DNA from: Streptomyces piniterrae
GTDB taxonomy: Bacteria; Actinomycetota; Actinomycetes; Streptomycetales; Streptomycetaceae
DNA length: 64,000 nt
Direction of reading: 5' to 3'
Assembly: GCF_005048155.1 (NCBI RefSeq)
Contig: NZ_SUMB01000003.1
Location: 496,001 to 560,000 of the forward strand
The notes beneath the pieces were generated by a model. The model ran no database searches. It was not told the DNA's origin and saw only the letters and a list, made by a program, of their open reading frames with translations. Shown piece by piece: positions 1 through 9,063 of the stretch. The stretch's first letter is position 1. Every line of letters starts with the position of its first letter. Made by a program: the position numbers and the translations under genes.

Positions 1-802
1 GGCGTACCGCGGGGTCCAGTTCGACGATGGCCCGGACCTGCTCGCGGACGTAGCGCAGGACGATCTCACCGGCGGTGGGGCCGGCGGTCGGGGCCGGCCC
101 GGTGGCGTCCGTCGTCTGTTCGGCGCGGCTTTCGGCCGGTCCGCGCGGCCCGGTCTCGTCCAGGGCGCGGGCCAGCTTGGACGGCGCTTCGGCCGGGCGG
201 GCGCCGGCGGCGACCAGCAGCCGGCCGACCTCGTCGAGGAGGCCGGTGCCGTCGGCTCCGTGCTCGTCGCCGGTGAGCTCCACCTCGATCTCGTGCCAGC
301 GGGCCTCCCCGGCCTCCCCGGCTTCTTCGGCCGTGCCCGGCTCGCCCGCCTCCGCACCCGGTGGGCCGGCCCGCCGGGCCCACACCGCGTCCTCCGCCAC
401 CTCGGCGAGCGGTGCGCCGTCGGCGTCCTGGAGCACCCGGACCGTGCGGCGCGTCCGCAGCCGTACGACGGGGGCCAGCTCCCGGTCGAGCACCCGCGAC
501 CGGACGAGGACGGTCAGCTCGCGCGGCGGCGCGTCGGACAGCGGCGCCCGCACCTCGTCCCGCACCCCGGGCGCGACGGGCAGTTTGAGGTGCCAGCCGG
601 CGTCGGTGCCGCCGGTGCGGCGGCGCAGGGTGATGCCGTCGGCGGCGAGGCGCTGGTCGGCGGTGTCGTAGTACGTGGCGTCCAGGGTCGAGACGCCCTG
701 TTCCACCACGGCCGCGACCCGGTCCACCTCGGTCAGGTCGGGCAGCTCGGTGGTGTCGGTGGCCTCGTACTTCCGCTCGACTTCCCGCACGGTGTCCGCC
801 AT
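1..802 (-). CDS. CYTH (and probably CHAD) domain protein, 3' part cut by window edge
   Basis: The gene starts with ATG at 802 and runs off the left edge (267 codons visible). The N-terminus reads MADTVREVERKYEA; the E-x-E-x-K motif (EVERK) is the signature of CYTH/triphosphate-tunnel metalloenzymes, which hydrolyse triphosphates or bind polyphosphate. The next ~190 residues contain the alternating charged strands of a tunnel fold (LRRRTGG, WHLKLP, VRLRTRRT, IEVEL). An acidic, Pro/Glu/Ala-rich linker follows. The last visible residues (YVREQVRAIVELDP) look like the start of a CHAD helical domain, the usual fusion partner in Streptomyces. The substrate is unknown. It is divergent from the gene at 1023, with a 25-bp palindrome between them. 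Confidence 0.8.
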   Translation of the reverse strand, partial: MADTVREVERKYEATDTTELPDLTEVDRVAAVVEQGVSTLDATYYDTADQRLAADGITLRRRTGGTDAGWHLKLPVAPGVRDEVRAPLSDAPPRELTVLVRSRVLDRELAPVVRLRTRRTVRVLQDADGAPLAEVAEDAVWARRAGPPGAEAGEPGTAEEAGEAGEARWHEIEVELTGDEHGADGTGLLDEVGRLLVAAGARPAEAPSKLARALDETGPRGPAESRAEQTTDATGPAPTAGPTAGEIVLRYVREQVRAIVELDPAVR

Positions 803-929
803 GAGTCGAATCTAGTCACCTGTCCCACTGACGACCAGCCTTGCGAGCGGCCTTGCGAGGGTCCGCCCGCGCAGGTGACGGCCGTCAACGCGGAAGGCCG
901 GGACACCCGGGAGAGCGAGTAGCCCCGAG

Positions 930-954
930 GACACACCGTGAATTACGGTGTGTC
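930..954. promoter_or_regulatory. 25-bp perfect palindrome in a divergent intergenic region (operator candidate)
   Basis: GACACACCGT at 930-939 and ACGGTGTGTC at 945-954 form a perfect 10-bp inverted repeat around the 5-bp centre gaatt. It lies between the divergent starts at 802 and 1023. The size and symmetry suit a dimeric repressor such as a TetR or GntR type. No T-run follows on either strand, so a terminator is less likely. The regulator is unknown. Confidence 0.55.
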
Positions 955-1022
955 ACTCGTCGTCCACGCAGGGTGATATTCGCTCTGGCGCTCACTCGAC
1001 CCCTTCGGGGAGGGAGAAACCC

Positions 1023-1466
1023 GTGCACCCATTCACCGCAACAGTCGCCCGGAAGCCCATCCGTATCTCGGCGGGCGCCCGCCCGTACCTCCTGACGGCA
1101 CCGAACCAGCCCACCGCACCGAAAGCCGCCCGCGACTTCGTGCGGGCCGTATTGAGCCGCACGAACCTTTCACCTCTCCTGGACACCGCGATCCTGCTCA
1201 CCTCGGAAGCGGTCACCCACTCCCATCTGCGCGCCCCGGAGTCGACGGACATCCTGCTGCGCATCCTGACCACCGACGACGCCCTGCGGATCAGCGTCCA
1301 CGACGAGGCGCCGGCCGACGTCCCGGTGCCGGCCGGCGAGCTGGGCCACTGCCTGCTGCTGCTCGGCCACCTCGCCGACCGCTGGGGCACCACGCCCTTC
1401 GAGGGGCCGGCCCGTTCCACGTCCCTGTGGTTCGAGCTGTACGCGGACGGCGCGGGCAGCGCATAG
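1023..1466 (+). CDS. Small GHKL/HATPase_c_2-like protein with degenerate ATP-binding motifs
   Basis: 147 residues from GTG 1023, chosen because a good GGGAGG ribosome site lies just upstream; an earlier in-frame ATG at 948 falls in the palindrome region. The layout resembles the short ATP-binding regulatory proteins (anti-sigma-factor kinase fold) that are abundant in Streptomyces: LLTSEAVTHSHL at the N-box position, a central VHDEAP segment, LADRWGTTP, and a terminal SLWFEL strand. The family N-box normally reads SELVTNA; here the Mg-binding Asn is replaced by His66, and the D-x-G-x-G box is not recognisable. It may therefore bind a partner without hydrolysing ATP. It is convergent with rodA. 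Confidence 0.75.
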   Translation: MHPFTATVARKPIRISAGARPYLLTAPNQPTAPKAARDFVRAVLSRTNLSPLLDTAILLTSEAVTHSHLRAPESTDILLRILTTDDALRISVHDEAPADVPVPAGELGHCLLLLGHLADRWGTTPFEGPARSTSLWFELYADGAGSA

Positions 1467-1477
1467 CAGGGCACGTC

Positions 1478-1495
1478 GGCGGCCCGGGGGCCGCC
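1478..1495. terminator. Short convergent hairpin
   Basis: A 7-bp perfect GC stem (GGCGGCC / GGCCGCC) with a 4-nt loop lies between the convergent stop codons at 1466 and 1506. It probably serves both genes. Confidence 0.5.
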
Positions 1496-1505
1496 GCCTT
1501 CGGCC

Positions 1506-2723
1506 TCAGCGCGAGGCCGAGACCGGCCGCTGCACCCTGATCGACTGGAGCAGTCCGATCGCGATCCAGACGGCGAACATCGAGGTGCCGCCGTAGGAGA
1601 CGAACGGCAGCGGAAGGCCGGTGACCGGCATGATCCCGAGGGTCATGCCGATGTTCTCGAAGGACTGGAAGGCGAACCAGGCGATGATGCCGGCGGCGAC
1701 GATGGTCCCGTAGAGCTCGGTCGTCTCGCGGGCGATCCGGCAGGCGCGCCACAGGACGACGCCGAGCAGGATGATGATGAGGCCCGCGCCGAGGAAGCCG
1801 AGTTCCTCGCCGGCGACGGTGAAGATGAAGTCGGTCTGCTGCTCGGGGACGAACTGGCCGGTGGTCTGGCTGCCGTGGAAGAGGCCGGAGCCGGTCAGTC
1901 CCCCGCCGCCGATGGCGATGCGCGCCTGGTTGGTGTTGTAGCCGACGCCGGCCGGGTCGAGGCTCGGGTTGGCGAACGCGGCGAACCGGGCGATCTGGTA
2001 GTCGTCGAGCAGGCCGAGCTGCCAGATCGTGAGGCAGCCGATGACGCCGGTGCCCAGGAGGCCGAGGATCCAGCGGTTGGAGGCGCCGGAGGCGAGCAGT
2101 ACGCCGAGGATGATGGCGCCCAGCACCATGACGGACCCCAGGTCCGGCATGAGCATGATGACGGCCACGGGCACTGCGGCCAGGCCGAGGGCCTGGACGA
2201 CGGTGTAGTGGCCGGGGTGCTGCCGGTCGCCCGCGTCGACCCGGGAGGCCAGCAGCATCGCCATACCGAGCGTGATGGTGATCTTCGCGAACTCGGCGGG
2301 CTGGAGGGAGAAGCCGCCCGGGATCGCCAGCCAGGAACGCGAACCGTTGATGGTGGCGCCCAGCGGAGTGAGGACGAGCAGGGCCAGCACGACGGACATG
2401 CCGTAGAGGATCGGAATCGCGCCGCGCAGGGTGCGGTGGCCGAGCCAGATCGTGCAGCCGGCCAGCGCCAGCCCGATGCCGGTGTTCAGCAGATGGTGCA
2501 GGAAGAACTGGTACTGGTCGCCATGGTTGAGCTCGATCCGGTTGCGGGTGGCCGAGAACACCAGCAGCGAGCCGATGAGGGACAGCGCGACGCAGCACAG
2601 CAGCAGCGTCCAGTCCAGCTTGCGCAGGACCGAGTCGCGGGCGGTGAGCTTGCCCCAGGTACCCAGTTCGGGGCTGTAGCGGCGTACGGAGAACGCGCGG
2701 GGGATCATGCGGCTGGTCGTCAC
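1506..2723 (-). CDS. rodA: RodA/FtsW-type SEDS peptidoglycan glycosyltransferase
   Basis: 405 residues. The protein polymerises lipid II in the membrane and acts with its cognate class B PBP. It has about ten hydrophobic helices after a short basic N-terminus. The typical SEDS C-terminal signature LPLPFVSYGGTSM and the loop SWLAIPGGFSLQPAEFAK are present. The start is GTG 2723, which shares GTGA with the TGA of the PBP2 gene (2720-2722), so the two are translationally coupled; longer in-frame extensions run inside PBP2 and are not credible. Streptomyces mre clusters carry this gene under the name sfr; it acts mainly in sporulation wall synthesis. It is the last gene of the mreB-to-rodA cluster. 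Confidence 0.93.
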   Translation of the reverse strand: MTTSRMIPRAFSVRRYSPELGTWGKLTARDSVLRKLDWTLLLCCVALSLIGSLLVFSATRNRIELNHGDQYQFFLHHLLNTGIGLALAGCTIWLGHRTLRGAIPILYGMSVVLALLVLTPLGATINGSRSWLAIPGGFSLQPAEFAKITITLGMAMLLASRVDAGDRQHPGHYTVVQALGLAAVPVAVIMLMPDLGSVMVLGAIILGVLLASGASNRWILGLLGTGVIGCLTIWQLGLLDDYQIARFAAFANPSLDPAGVGYNTNQARIAIGGGGLTGSGLFHGSQTTGQFVPEQQTDFIFTVAGEELGFLGAGLIIILLGVVLWRACRIARETTELYGTIVAAGIIAWFAFQSFENIGMTLGIMPVTGLPLPFVSYGGTSMFAVWIAIGLLQSIRVQRPVSASR

Positions 2724-4873
2724 TCTGGGCTCCCCGATGCGGACGGCGACGGCTTCGGCGCGACATACGGCTTGAAGGGCTGGGCGACGATCGTGCCGTC
2801 CGGCTCGATCTTGGGCAGGGTGGCCTGCGGCTTCGGGAGCAGGGCGGCCTTCGGGTCGAGGTCGCCCTTGTCGTTGAGCCCGTAGATCGCGTTGTAGATC
2901 TTGCGCACGGCCGGGCCGGAGGCGCCGGAGCCCGTACCACCCTGGGAGATGGTCATGACGATCGTGTAGTCCTTGGTGTACGTCGCGAACCATGACGTCG
3001 TCTGCTTGCCGTAGACCTCGGCCGTACCGGTCTTGGCGTGCATCGGGATCTTCTTCTGGGGCCAGCCGCCGAACCGCCAGGCGGCGGTACCGCGGGTGGC
3101 GACACCGGCGAGGGCGCCGTCCATCTGGGCCAGGGTCTTCTCCGTCACCGGCAGCCTGCCGTGCGACTGCGGCTTGATGTGCCGGATGTGCTTGCCGTCG
3201 GGGCTGATGACGGCCTTGCCGACGGTCGGGTTGTAGAGCGTGCCGCCGTTGCTGATCGCGCCGTAGATGGTCGCCATCTGGATCGGGGTGACGAGGGTGT
3301 CGCCCTGCCCGATGGCGTAGTTGATCGAGTCGTAGGCGTGCAGCTTCATGCCTTCGAGGCAGTTCTCACGGGCGAGCTTCGTACCGAAGTCCTTCTTCTT
3401 GGGCCAGGACTTGGCCTGCTCGCACCAGCCGACCTTGTTGGCCTTCCAGAAGTCCTGCTTCCACTGGCGGTCGGGGACCCGGCCGGTGACCTCGTTGGGG
3501 AGGTCGATGCCGGTCTCCTTGCCGAGGCCGAACTGGTGGGCCGTCTTGTAGAACCAGTTCTTGGCGGCCGGCTTCGGCTTCATCCCGCCGTCCCGCCGCC
3601 ACTCGTCGTGCGAGAGCTTGTAGAAGACGGTGTCGCAGGAGACTTCCAGCGCCCGGCCCAGGCTGATCGCGCCATGGCTCTGCGACTCGAAGTTCTTGTA
3701 CGTCTGGCCATCGGCGGTGTAGGAGCTGCCGCAGGGATAGCTGCCGTTGAACTCGTAGCCGGCGTTGACCGCGGCGGCCGTCGAGATGACCTTGAAGATC
3801 GAGCCGGGGGCCGCCTGCCCCTGGATGGCGCGGTTCAGCAGCGGATAGTTGGAGTTCTTGCCGGTGAGCTTGGCGTAGTCCTTGCCGGAGATCCCGCCGA
3901 CCCAGGCGTTGGGGTCGTAGCTGGGGTTGGAGGCCATCGCCACCACCCGGCCGGTCTTGGCCTCCATGACGACCACGGCGCCCGCGTCGGCCTTGTAGTT
4001 GGTGCCGGTGTTGCGGTCCCGCTCCTTGCGGGCGTCCTTCATCGCCTGGTCCAGCTCCTTCTCCGCCACGCCCTGCACGCGGGCGTCGATGCTGGTGACG
4101 ACGCTGGAGCCGGCCTCGCCCTTCTCGCTCCTGGACTGGCCGATGACCCGGCCGAGGTTGTCGACCTCGTAGCGGTTCACATGGGCCTTGCCGCGCAGTT
4201 CGCTGTCGTACGTGCGCTCCAGCCCGGACCGGCCGATCTGGTCGGAGCGCAGCAGCGGCGAGCTGCTGTCCTTGGCCTTGTTGATCTCCTCGTCGGTGAC
4301 CGGCGAGAGATAGCCGAGAACCTGGGCGGTGTTGGCCTTGCCGGGGGCGCCGTAGCGGCGGACGGCGGTGGGCTCGGCGCTGATGCCGGGGAAGTCCTCG
4401 GAGCGCTCACGGATCTGGAGGGCCTGCTGGGTGGTGGCCTCGTCGGTGATCGGGATCGGCTGGAAGGGGGAGCCGTTCCAGCAGGGCTGCGGGGTCTTGG
4501 AGTCGCAGAGCCGCACCTTGTTGCGGATCTCCCGCTCGGACATGCCCAGCACCTTGGAGAGCCGGCCGAGCACGGCCTTGCCGTCGTCCTTCATCTTCAG
4601 CAGCTCGGTGCGGCTGGCGGAGACGACCAGACGGGTCTGGTTGTCGGCCAGCGGCACGCCGCGCGCGTCGAGGATGGAGCCGCGGGTGGCGGGCTCGATG
4701 ACCTGCTGGACGTGGTTGCTCTTCGCCTCGTTGGCGTACTCCTGGCCGTTGCGGATCTGCAGGTACCAGAGGCGGCCGCCGAGGGTGAGCAGGAGGGAGA
4801 AGACCAGGATCTGGATCGCGATGAGACGGACGGTCACCCGGGAGGTCCGGCCCGAGTCCGAAAGGTTGCTCAC
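2720..4873 (-). CDS. mrdA: Penicillin-binding protein 2 (class B transpeptidase)
   Basis: 717 residues from GTG 4873. It cross-links peptidoglycan outside the membrane. A single N-terminal membrane anchor (about residues 17-35) is followed by the dimerisation/pedestal region containing RGSILDARG. The transpeptidase domain has the active-site Ser in SIFK (358-361), an SCD motif (412-414) in place of SxN, and KTG (614-616). The C-terminus is a Pro/Ser-rich tail. The 88-bp gap to mreD and the 4-bp overlap with rodA put it in the elongation/sporulation wall operon, where it should pair with the SEDS protein. The SxN-to-SCD change should be compared with orthologues before any functional reading. 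Confidence 0.95.
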   Translation of the reverse strand: MSNLSDSGRTSRVTVRLIAIQILVFSLLLTLGGRLWYLQIRNGQEYANEAKSNHVQQVIEPATRGSILDARGVPLADNQTRLVVSASRTELLKMKDDGKAVLGRLSKVLGMSEREIRNKVRLCDSKTPQPCWNGSPFQPIPITDEATTQQALQIRERSEDFPGISAEPTAVRRYGAPGKANTAQVLGYLSPVTDEEINKAKDSSSPLLRSDQIGRSGLERTYDSELRGKAHVNRYEVDNLGRVIGQSRSEKGEAGSSVVTSIDARVQGVAEKELDQAMKDARKERDRNTGTNYKADAGAVVVMEAKTGRVVAMASNPSYDPNAWVGGISGKDYAKLTGKNSNYPLLNRAIQGQAAPGSIFKVISTAAAVNAGYEFNGSYPCGSSYTADGQTYKNFESQSHGAISLGRALEVSCDTVFYKLSHDEWRRDGGMKPKPAAKNWFYKTAHQFGLGKETGIDLPNEVTGRVPDRQWKQDFWKANKVGWCEQAKSWPKKKDFGTKLARENCLEGMKLHAYDSINYAIGQGDTLVTPIQMATIYGAISNGGTLYNPTVGKAVISPDGKHIRHIKPQSHGRLPVTEKTLAQMDGALAGVATRGTAAWRFGGWPQKKIPMHAKTGTAEVYGKQTTSWFATYTKDYTIVMTISQGGTGSGASGPAVRKIYNAIYGLNDKGDLDPKAALLPKPQATLPKIEPDGTIVAQPFKPYVAPKPSPSASGSPE

Positions 4874-4961
4874 AGTGCCCCCACTGAATGTCCGTTGGCC
4901 CGGTGACGGGCTCGCTCGGCGGTCGCCGGCCGCGACGCGCCCGTTCGCTCGCTCCGCTCAC

Positions 4962-5696
4962 TCACAGCCGCTTGACCCCCTTGATGCGGGAGGCCTTCAC
5001 CCGCGCCGACTTGCCGAGCAGTCCGCTGCGCTGGCTGCCGATCCGGGGCACGCGGGACGTCCGGCCCACCCGTCCGGCCTTGAGCAGGCCGCGGCTGCCC
5101 TTGAGGCCGCTGCCGGGCATGAGCCAGCTGTAGGCGGCCTCGCGGCTGCCGGCCGAGCCGCCCTGGCTGCCGGCGCCGTCGCCGGTCAGCGCGTCGCTCT
5201 CGGTCTTGCGGGCCAGCGCCATCACCAGCGGGACGGTGAACGGGGCGAGCAGCAGGTCGTAGAGGGTGGCGCTGAGCAGCAGACCGCCGACGCCGACGTG
5301 CCGGGCGGCGGTGTCGCCGACGAGCGAGCCGACGGCGGCGTACAGCAGGGTGGAGCCGACGGCGGCGCCGAAAACGGCCACGAGGGGGATCGTCGCGGAG
5401 CGGTGCCGGCCGGACTCGGGCCGGGTCAGTCCGGCGGCGTAGCCGATGACGCAGAGCACCAGGGCGTAGCGGCCGATGGCGTGGTCGGAGGGCGGTGCGA
5501 GGTCGGCGAGCAGGCCGGCGCCGAAGCCGGTGAAGGCGCCGCCGACATGGCCGTAGACCAGGGCCAGACCGACCACGACGAGCAGCATCAGGTCGGGTAC
5601 GGCGCCGGGCAGTTGGAGCCGGGCGAGGATGCTGACCTGGATGACCAGGGCGACGACCACCAACGGGGTGGCGAGCAGGATCCGGTTGATGCGCAT
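4962..5696 (-). CDS. mreD: Rod shape-determining protein MreD
   Basis: 244 residues, starting 3 bp after the mreC stop. MreD is an integral membrane partner of MreC. The first ~165 residues contain five or six hydrophobic helices (LLATPLVVVALVIQVSIL, LMLLVVVGLALVYG and others). The remaining ~80 residues form a basic Ser/Gly/Arg/Lys-rich cytoplasmic tail (KGSRGLLKAGRVGRTSR, KASRIKGVKRL) absent from the ~160-residue enterobacterial MreD. It belongs to the mreBCD-pbp2-rodA cluster. The assignment rests on position and topology, as MreD sequences are poorly conserved. Confidence 0.9.
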   Translation of the reverse strand: MRINRILLATPLVVVALVIQVSILARLQLPGAVPDLMLLVVVGLALVYGHVGGAFTGFGAGLLADLAPPSDHAIGRYALVLCVIGYAAGLTRPESGRHRSATIPLVAVFGAAVGSTLLYAAVGSLVGDTAARHVGVGGLLLSATLYDLLLAPFTVPLVMALARKTESDALTGDGAGSQGGSAGSREAAYSWLMPGSGLKGSRGLLKAGRVGRTSRVPRIGSQRSGLLGKSARVKASRIKGVKRL

Positions 5697-5699
5697 CGG

Positions 5700-6632
5700 T
5701 CAGCTCCTGGGAGAAGCGCTCGCGGAGGGGGTGGCCGTGACGGTGACCGTCGGCGTCGGCTTCGGTTTGGCCGGTTTGGGTGGCAGGACGGTGTCGCGCG
5801 GGTCCTCGCGGGGCGGCAGGACGACGACGCCGACGATGTCGAGCTGGGAGAAGGCGACGTAGGGCCGGACCTGGAGGGTGCGGGTCAGATCGCCGTTGGA
5901 CGGTTCGACCTTGACGACCTGGCCGACCGGTACGCCGGGCACAAACGGCTTGTCGGCGCTGGAGCCGAAGGTGACCAGCCGGTCGCCCCGCTTGATCGGG
6001 GCCCTGCCGTTGAGCAGCTCGACGCGCAGCGAGCGGCCGCCCTGGCCGTTGCCGAAGCCGATCTCGTTGGTCTTCTCCATGCGGGTGCCGACGGTGAAGT
6101 CCGGGTCGTTGGCGAGCAGCACGGTGGCGGTGTTGGCGCCGACGGTGGTGACCCGGCCGACCAGCCCGTCACCGTTGAGGACGGTCATGTCGCGGGCGAT
6201 GCCGTCGCGGGTGCCGGCGTCGATGGTGACGGTCCAGGAGAAGCCCTGTGCCGCGCCGATGGCGATGACCTGGGCGCCCTTGATGCCGTACTGGCCCTGG
6301 CCGGCGGTCTTGAGCATCTTGTCGAGCTGGGCGGCGCGGCTGCGGTTGCGGTCGGAGGACCCCAGCTTGGCCTTGAGAGCGGCGTTCTCGTGCTCCAGGC
6401 GGCTGATGCGGGTGTGCCGCTCACCGGCGTCGCGGACGGCGCCCACGGCGTTGCCGACCGGGTCGACGATACGGGCGACGCCGCTCTCGACCGGGCCGAA
6501 GGCGGAGGCGGCGGCCTGCCGGGCACCGTCCAGCGGGGACTGTTCACCGCCGCGGATATCGACCGTGATCAGCGCGAACGCGATCGCGACCAGCAGCACC
6601 AGCAGCAGCCGGCTCTCTCGTGTGTCCCTCAC
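5700..6632 (-). CDS. mreC: Rod shape-determining protein MreC
   Basis: 310 residues from GTG 6632. An N-terminal membrane anchor (about residues 8-26) is followed by a coiled-coil around residues 68-105 (ISRLEHENAALKAKL) and then the two beta-domains of periplasm-side MreC (VIAIGAAQGFSWTVTIDAGTRDG, RGDRLVTFGSS). MreC scaffolds the PBP/SEDS synthase at the membrane. A 30-residue Pro/Thr/Ser-rich tail ends the protein. It is separated from mreB by 237 bp, which probably holds an internal promoter or processing region, and abuts mreD. Confidence 0.93.
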   Translation of the reverse strand: MRDTRESRLLLVLLVAIAFALITVDIRGGEQSPLDGARQAAASAFGPVESGVARIVDPVGNAVGAVRDAGERHTRISRLEHENAALKAKLGSSDRNRSRAAQLDKMLKTAGQGQYGIKGAQVIAIGAAQGFSWTVTIDAGTRDGIARDMTVLNGDGLVGRVTTVGANTATVLLANDPDFTVGTRMEKTNEIGFGNGQGGRSLRVELLNGRAPIKRGDRLVTFGSSADKPFVPGVPVGQVVKVEPSNGDLTRTLQVRPYVAFSQLDIVGVVVLPPREDPRDTVLPPKPAKPKPTPTVTVTATPSASASPRS

Positions 6633-6869
6633 GTGCGGCGGCCGTGTCCTTCCTCGTAGGACCGGCCGGCTGCGGGCCCGCGCCGGTCTCGTTCGGGAGT
6701 TGAGCGTTGTGCCTGTGTGTGCGGTGCCCGGCGATGAGGCGTCAGTGCACCGTGTTTGTCGGCTTGTTGTGCCTGTATATCAGCCGATCGCGCAGTACGA
6801 ATCAGCCGTTGCTCCGAACGCCGGTGCCCCGGCCCGGCGGACGTCGCGGCCGCCGGGCCGGGGACCGTG

Positions 6870-7901
6870 CTACCTGCGCGGCTGGGAGTCGAGGACCTGC
6901 TGGAGGGCCTCGAACTCCTCGACGCACTTGCCGGAGCCGAGTGCGACGGAGTCGAGCGGGTCCTCGGCGATGTGGATGGGCATACCGGTCTCGCGGCGCA
7001 GCCGCTCGTCGAGGCCGCGGAGCAGGGCGCCGCCTCCGGTGAGCACGATGCCGCGGTCCATGACGTCGCCGGACAGCTCCGGCGGGCACTTGTCGAGCGT
7101 CGTCTTGACCGCGTCGACGATGGAGTTGACCGGTTCCTCGATGGCCTTGCGGACCTCGGCGGCCGAGATGACGACGGTCTTCGGCAGGCCGGAGACCAGG
7201 TCGCGGCCGCGGATCTCGGTGTGCTCGTCCTGCTCCAGGTCGTACGCCGAACCGATGGTGATCTTGATGCTTTCGGCGGTGCGCTCGCCCAGCAGAAGGC
7301 TGTACTCCTTCTTGATGTGCTGGATGATCGCGTTGTCCAGCTCGTCGCCGGCCACCCGGATGGACTGGGCGGTGACGATCCCGCCGAGCGAGATGACCGC
7401 GACCTCGGTGGTGCCGCCGCCGATGTCCACCACCATGTTGCCGGTGGCCTCGTGGACCGGCAGGCCGGACCCGATCGCGGCGGCCATCGGCTCCTCGATG
7501 ATGTGCACCTGGCGCGCGCCGGCCTGGGTCGACGCCTCGATGACGGCGCGGCGCTCAACTCCGGTGATTCCGGAGGGGACGCAGACGACCACCCGCGGGC
7601 GGGCCAGATAGCGGCGCTTGTGGATCTTCAGGATGAAGTAGCGGAGCATCCGCTCGGTGATCTCGAAGTCGGCGATCACGCCGTCCTTCAGGGGCCGTAC
7701 GGCGACGATGTTGCCGGGCGTCCGCCCGATCATCTTCTTCGCCTCGGCACCCACCGCCAGGATGCCGCCGGTGTTGGTGTTGATGGCCACGACCGACGGC
7801 TCGTTGAGGACGATTCCCCGGCCCCTGACGTACACCAGCGTGTTGGCGGTCCCGAGGTCGACAGCCATGTCACGGCCGATGAACGACATGTTGTTCCCCA
7901 T
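6870..7901 (-). CDS. mreB: Actin-like cytoskeletal protein MreB
   Basis: 343 residues. It carries actin-fold signatures: phosphate 1 [13 protein letters not shown], phosphate 2 [14 protein letters not shown], and the adenosine motif [13 protein letters not shown]. MreB organises cell-wall synthesis; in Streptomyces it acts during aerial-hypha and spore-wall assembly. The start is given as ATG 7901 (MGNNMSFIG). ATG 7889 (MSFIG) is an alternative with GGGGA just ahead of it. It is the first gene of the cluster; about 280 bp upstream separate it from ndk and should contain its promoter. Confidence 0.97.
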   Translation of the reverse strand: MGNNMSFIGRDMAVDLGTANTLVYVRGRGIVLNEPSVVAINTNTGGILAVGAEAKKMIGRTPGNIVAVRPLKDGVIADFEITERMLRYFILKIHKRRYLARPRVVVCVPSGITGVERRAVIEASTQAGARQVHIIEEPMAAAIGSGLPVHEATGNMVVDIGGGTTEVAVISLGGIVTAQSIRVAGDELDNAIIQHIKKEYSLLLGERTAESIKITIGSAYDLEQDEHTEIRGRDLVSGLPKTVVISAAEVRKAIEEPVNSIVDAVKTTLDKCPPELSGDVMDRGIVLTGGGALLRGLDERLRRETGMPIHIAEDPLDSVALGSGKCVEEFEALQQVLDSQPRR

Positions 7902-8124
7902 GAGGATACGTCTGGCCTTCCCAACTGGAGCGAATGCTTACTGGAGGTCGGCAGGAGGTGATGCGCTGTGAGGCGCGGAAGCCCCCATCGTAGTTCGTAG
8001 TCTCACCCACTCGAACACCGTGGGAGGCTGTTCCGCCATTGTCAGCCGTACACGCACCCGCCACCCTTAATGGTGACGACGTGTCGTGAAGATGCGTTCC
8101 CCCGATCGTGGCTCATATGCCAAA

Positions 8125-8152
8125 GGGCGACCGATGTTTTTTTCGGTCGCCC
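8125..8152 (-). terminator. Rho-independent-like terminator of ndk
   Basis: The 10-bp stem GGGCGACCGA / TCGGTCGCCC has an 8-nt loop that is A-rich in the transcript. It sits 33 bp after the ndk stop, and TTT follows the stem on the minus strand. Confidence 0.65.
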
Positions 8153-8184
8153 CTGGTCACGAGGGGTATACAGCTGATGAATAG

Positions 8185-8598
8185 TCAGGAAATCCCGGGG
8201 AAGAAAATCTTGATCTCGCGCTCGGCGGACTCTTCGGAATCCGAGGCGTGGATCAGATTCTCCCGGGTGATGGTGCCGAAGTCCCCACGAATGGACCCAC
8301 TCGGTGCGGCAATCGGGTCAGTCGGACCGGCGAGCGCCCGCACGCCCTCGATGACCCGCTCGCCCTCGACCACCAGCGAAACCACCGGACCGGAGGACAT
8401 GAACTCCACCAACGGCTCATAGAACGGCTTGCCGACATGCTCGGCGTAGTGCTGCTCCAGCAGCCCGCGGTCCAGCGTACGCAGCTCCAGCTCGCTGATC
8501 GTCCAGCCGGCCTTCTTCTCGATACGGCCGATGATCTCGCCGATCAGGCCGCGGCGAACGGCGTCGGGCTTGAGAAGGACGAGCGTGCGCTGGCTCAC
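8185..8598 (-). CDS. ndk: Nucleoside diphosphate kinase
   Basis: 137 residues, the usual length. It transfers the gamma-phosphate between NTPs and NDPs through a phospho-His. The N-terminus is TLVLLKPDAVRRGLIGEII. The active-site segment IRGDFGTITRENLIHASDSEESAEREIKIFF contains the NxxHxSD signature. GTG 8598 was chosen because AGGGAG lies just upstream and because it gives the family length; the upstream in-frame ATG adds 13 implausible residues. Confidence 0.97.
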   Translation of the reverse strand: MSQRTLVLLKPDAVRRGLIGEIIGRIEKKAGWTISELELRTLDRGLLEQHYAEHVGKPFYEPLVEFMSSGPVVSLVVEGERVIEGVRALAGPTDPIAAPSGSIRGDFGTITRENLIHASDSEESAEREIKIFFPGIS

Positions 8599-8722
8599 GA
8601 AGGGACTCCCTGTATACGACACGGTCAGCGGGTGCACTGAGGTTACAGGGACGGGTCACCGGCACCGGCGGCGGGCACCCCCAGGCACCGCACCCGGAAA
8701 CGCGCAGCCGAGGCCGGTCCCG

Positions 8723-9061
8723 TCAACCCGCCGTGGTCGCCTGCGCCCGCGCCCTGGCCTCGTCGATCTTCCGGCCGAAGTGCACCGAAGCCCACCACAG
8801 CGCCGCGAACACCGCGCCCAGGAAGAACATCGTCGGGACGACGAACCCACTGGCGATCAGGGCGATCTGCAGCACCCAGCCGAGCTGGACGCCGCCGGGG
8901 CGGGTCAACATCCCGCACAGCAGGATGCTCAGCACCATGGCGGTGCCGCTGACCGCCCAGACCGTGGCCGTCGGCAGATCGCTGAGCTGCATCGCGACCA
9001 GACCGGCGAAGCCGATCACGAAGAACTCGCCTATCAGGGTGCTTGCACACAGGGTGCGCAT
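8723..9061 (-). CDS. DUF4233 family membrane protein
   Basis: 112 residues with about four hydrophobic helices (LIGEFFVIGFAGLVAMQL, VWAVSGTAMVLSILLCGML, WVLQIALIASGFVVPTMFFLG, AVFAALWWASVHF) and a basic C-terminus. It starts 2 bp after the folC stop, so it is co-transcribed with folC, an arrangement typical of actinobacteria. Function unknown. Confidence 0.88.
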   Translation of the reverse strand: MRTLCASTLIGEFFVIGFAGLVAMQLSDLPTATVWAVSGTAMVLSILLCGMLTRPGGVQLGWVLQIALIASGFVVPTMFFLGAVFAALWWASVHFGRKIDEARARAQATTAG

Positions 9062-9063
9062 GG

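Noticed and set aside
4368..6659. 763-codon plus-strand open frame opposite the mreC/mreD/PBP2 genes
   Set aside because: Long antisense frames are common in high-GC DNA. The protein is Gly/Ala/Asp-rich with no domain, and the minus strand carries clear conserved genes.
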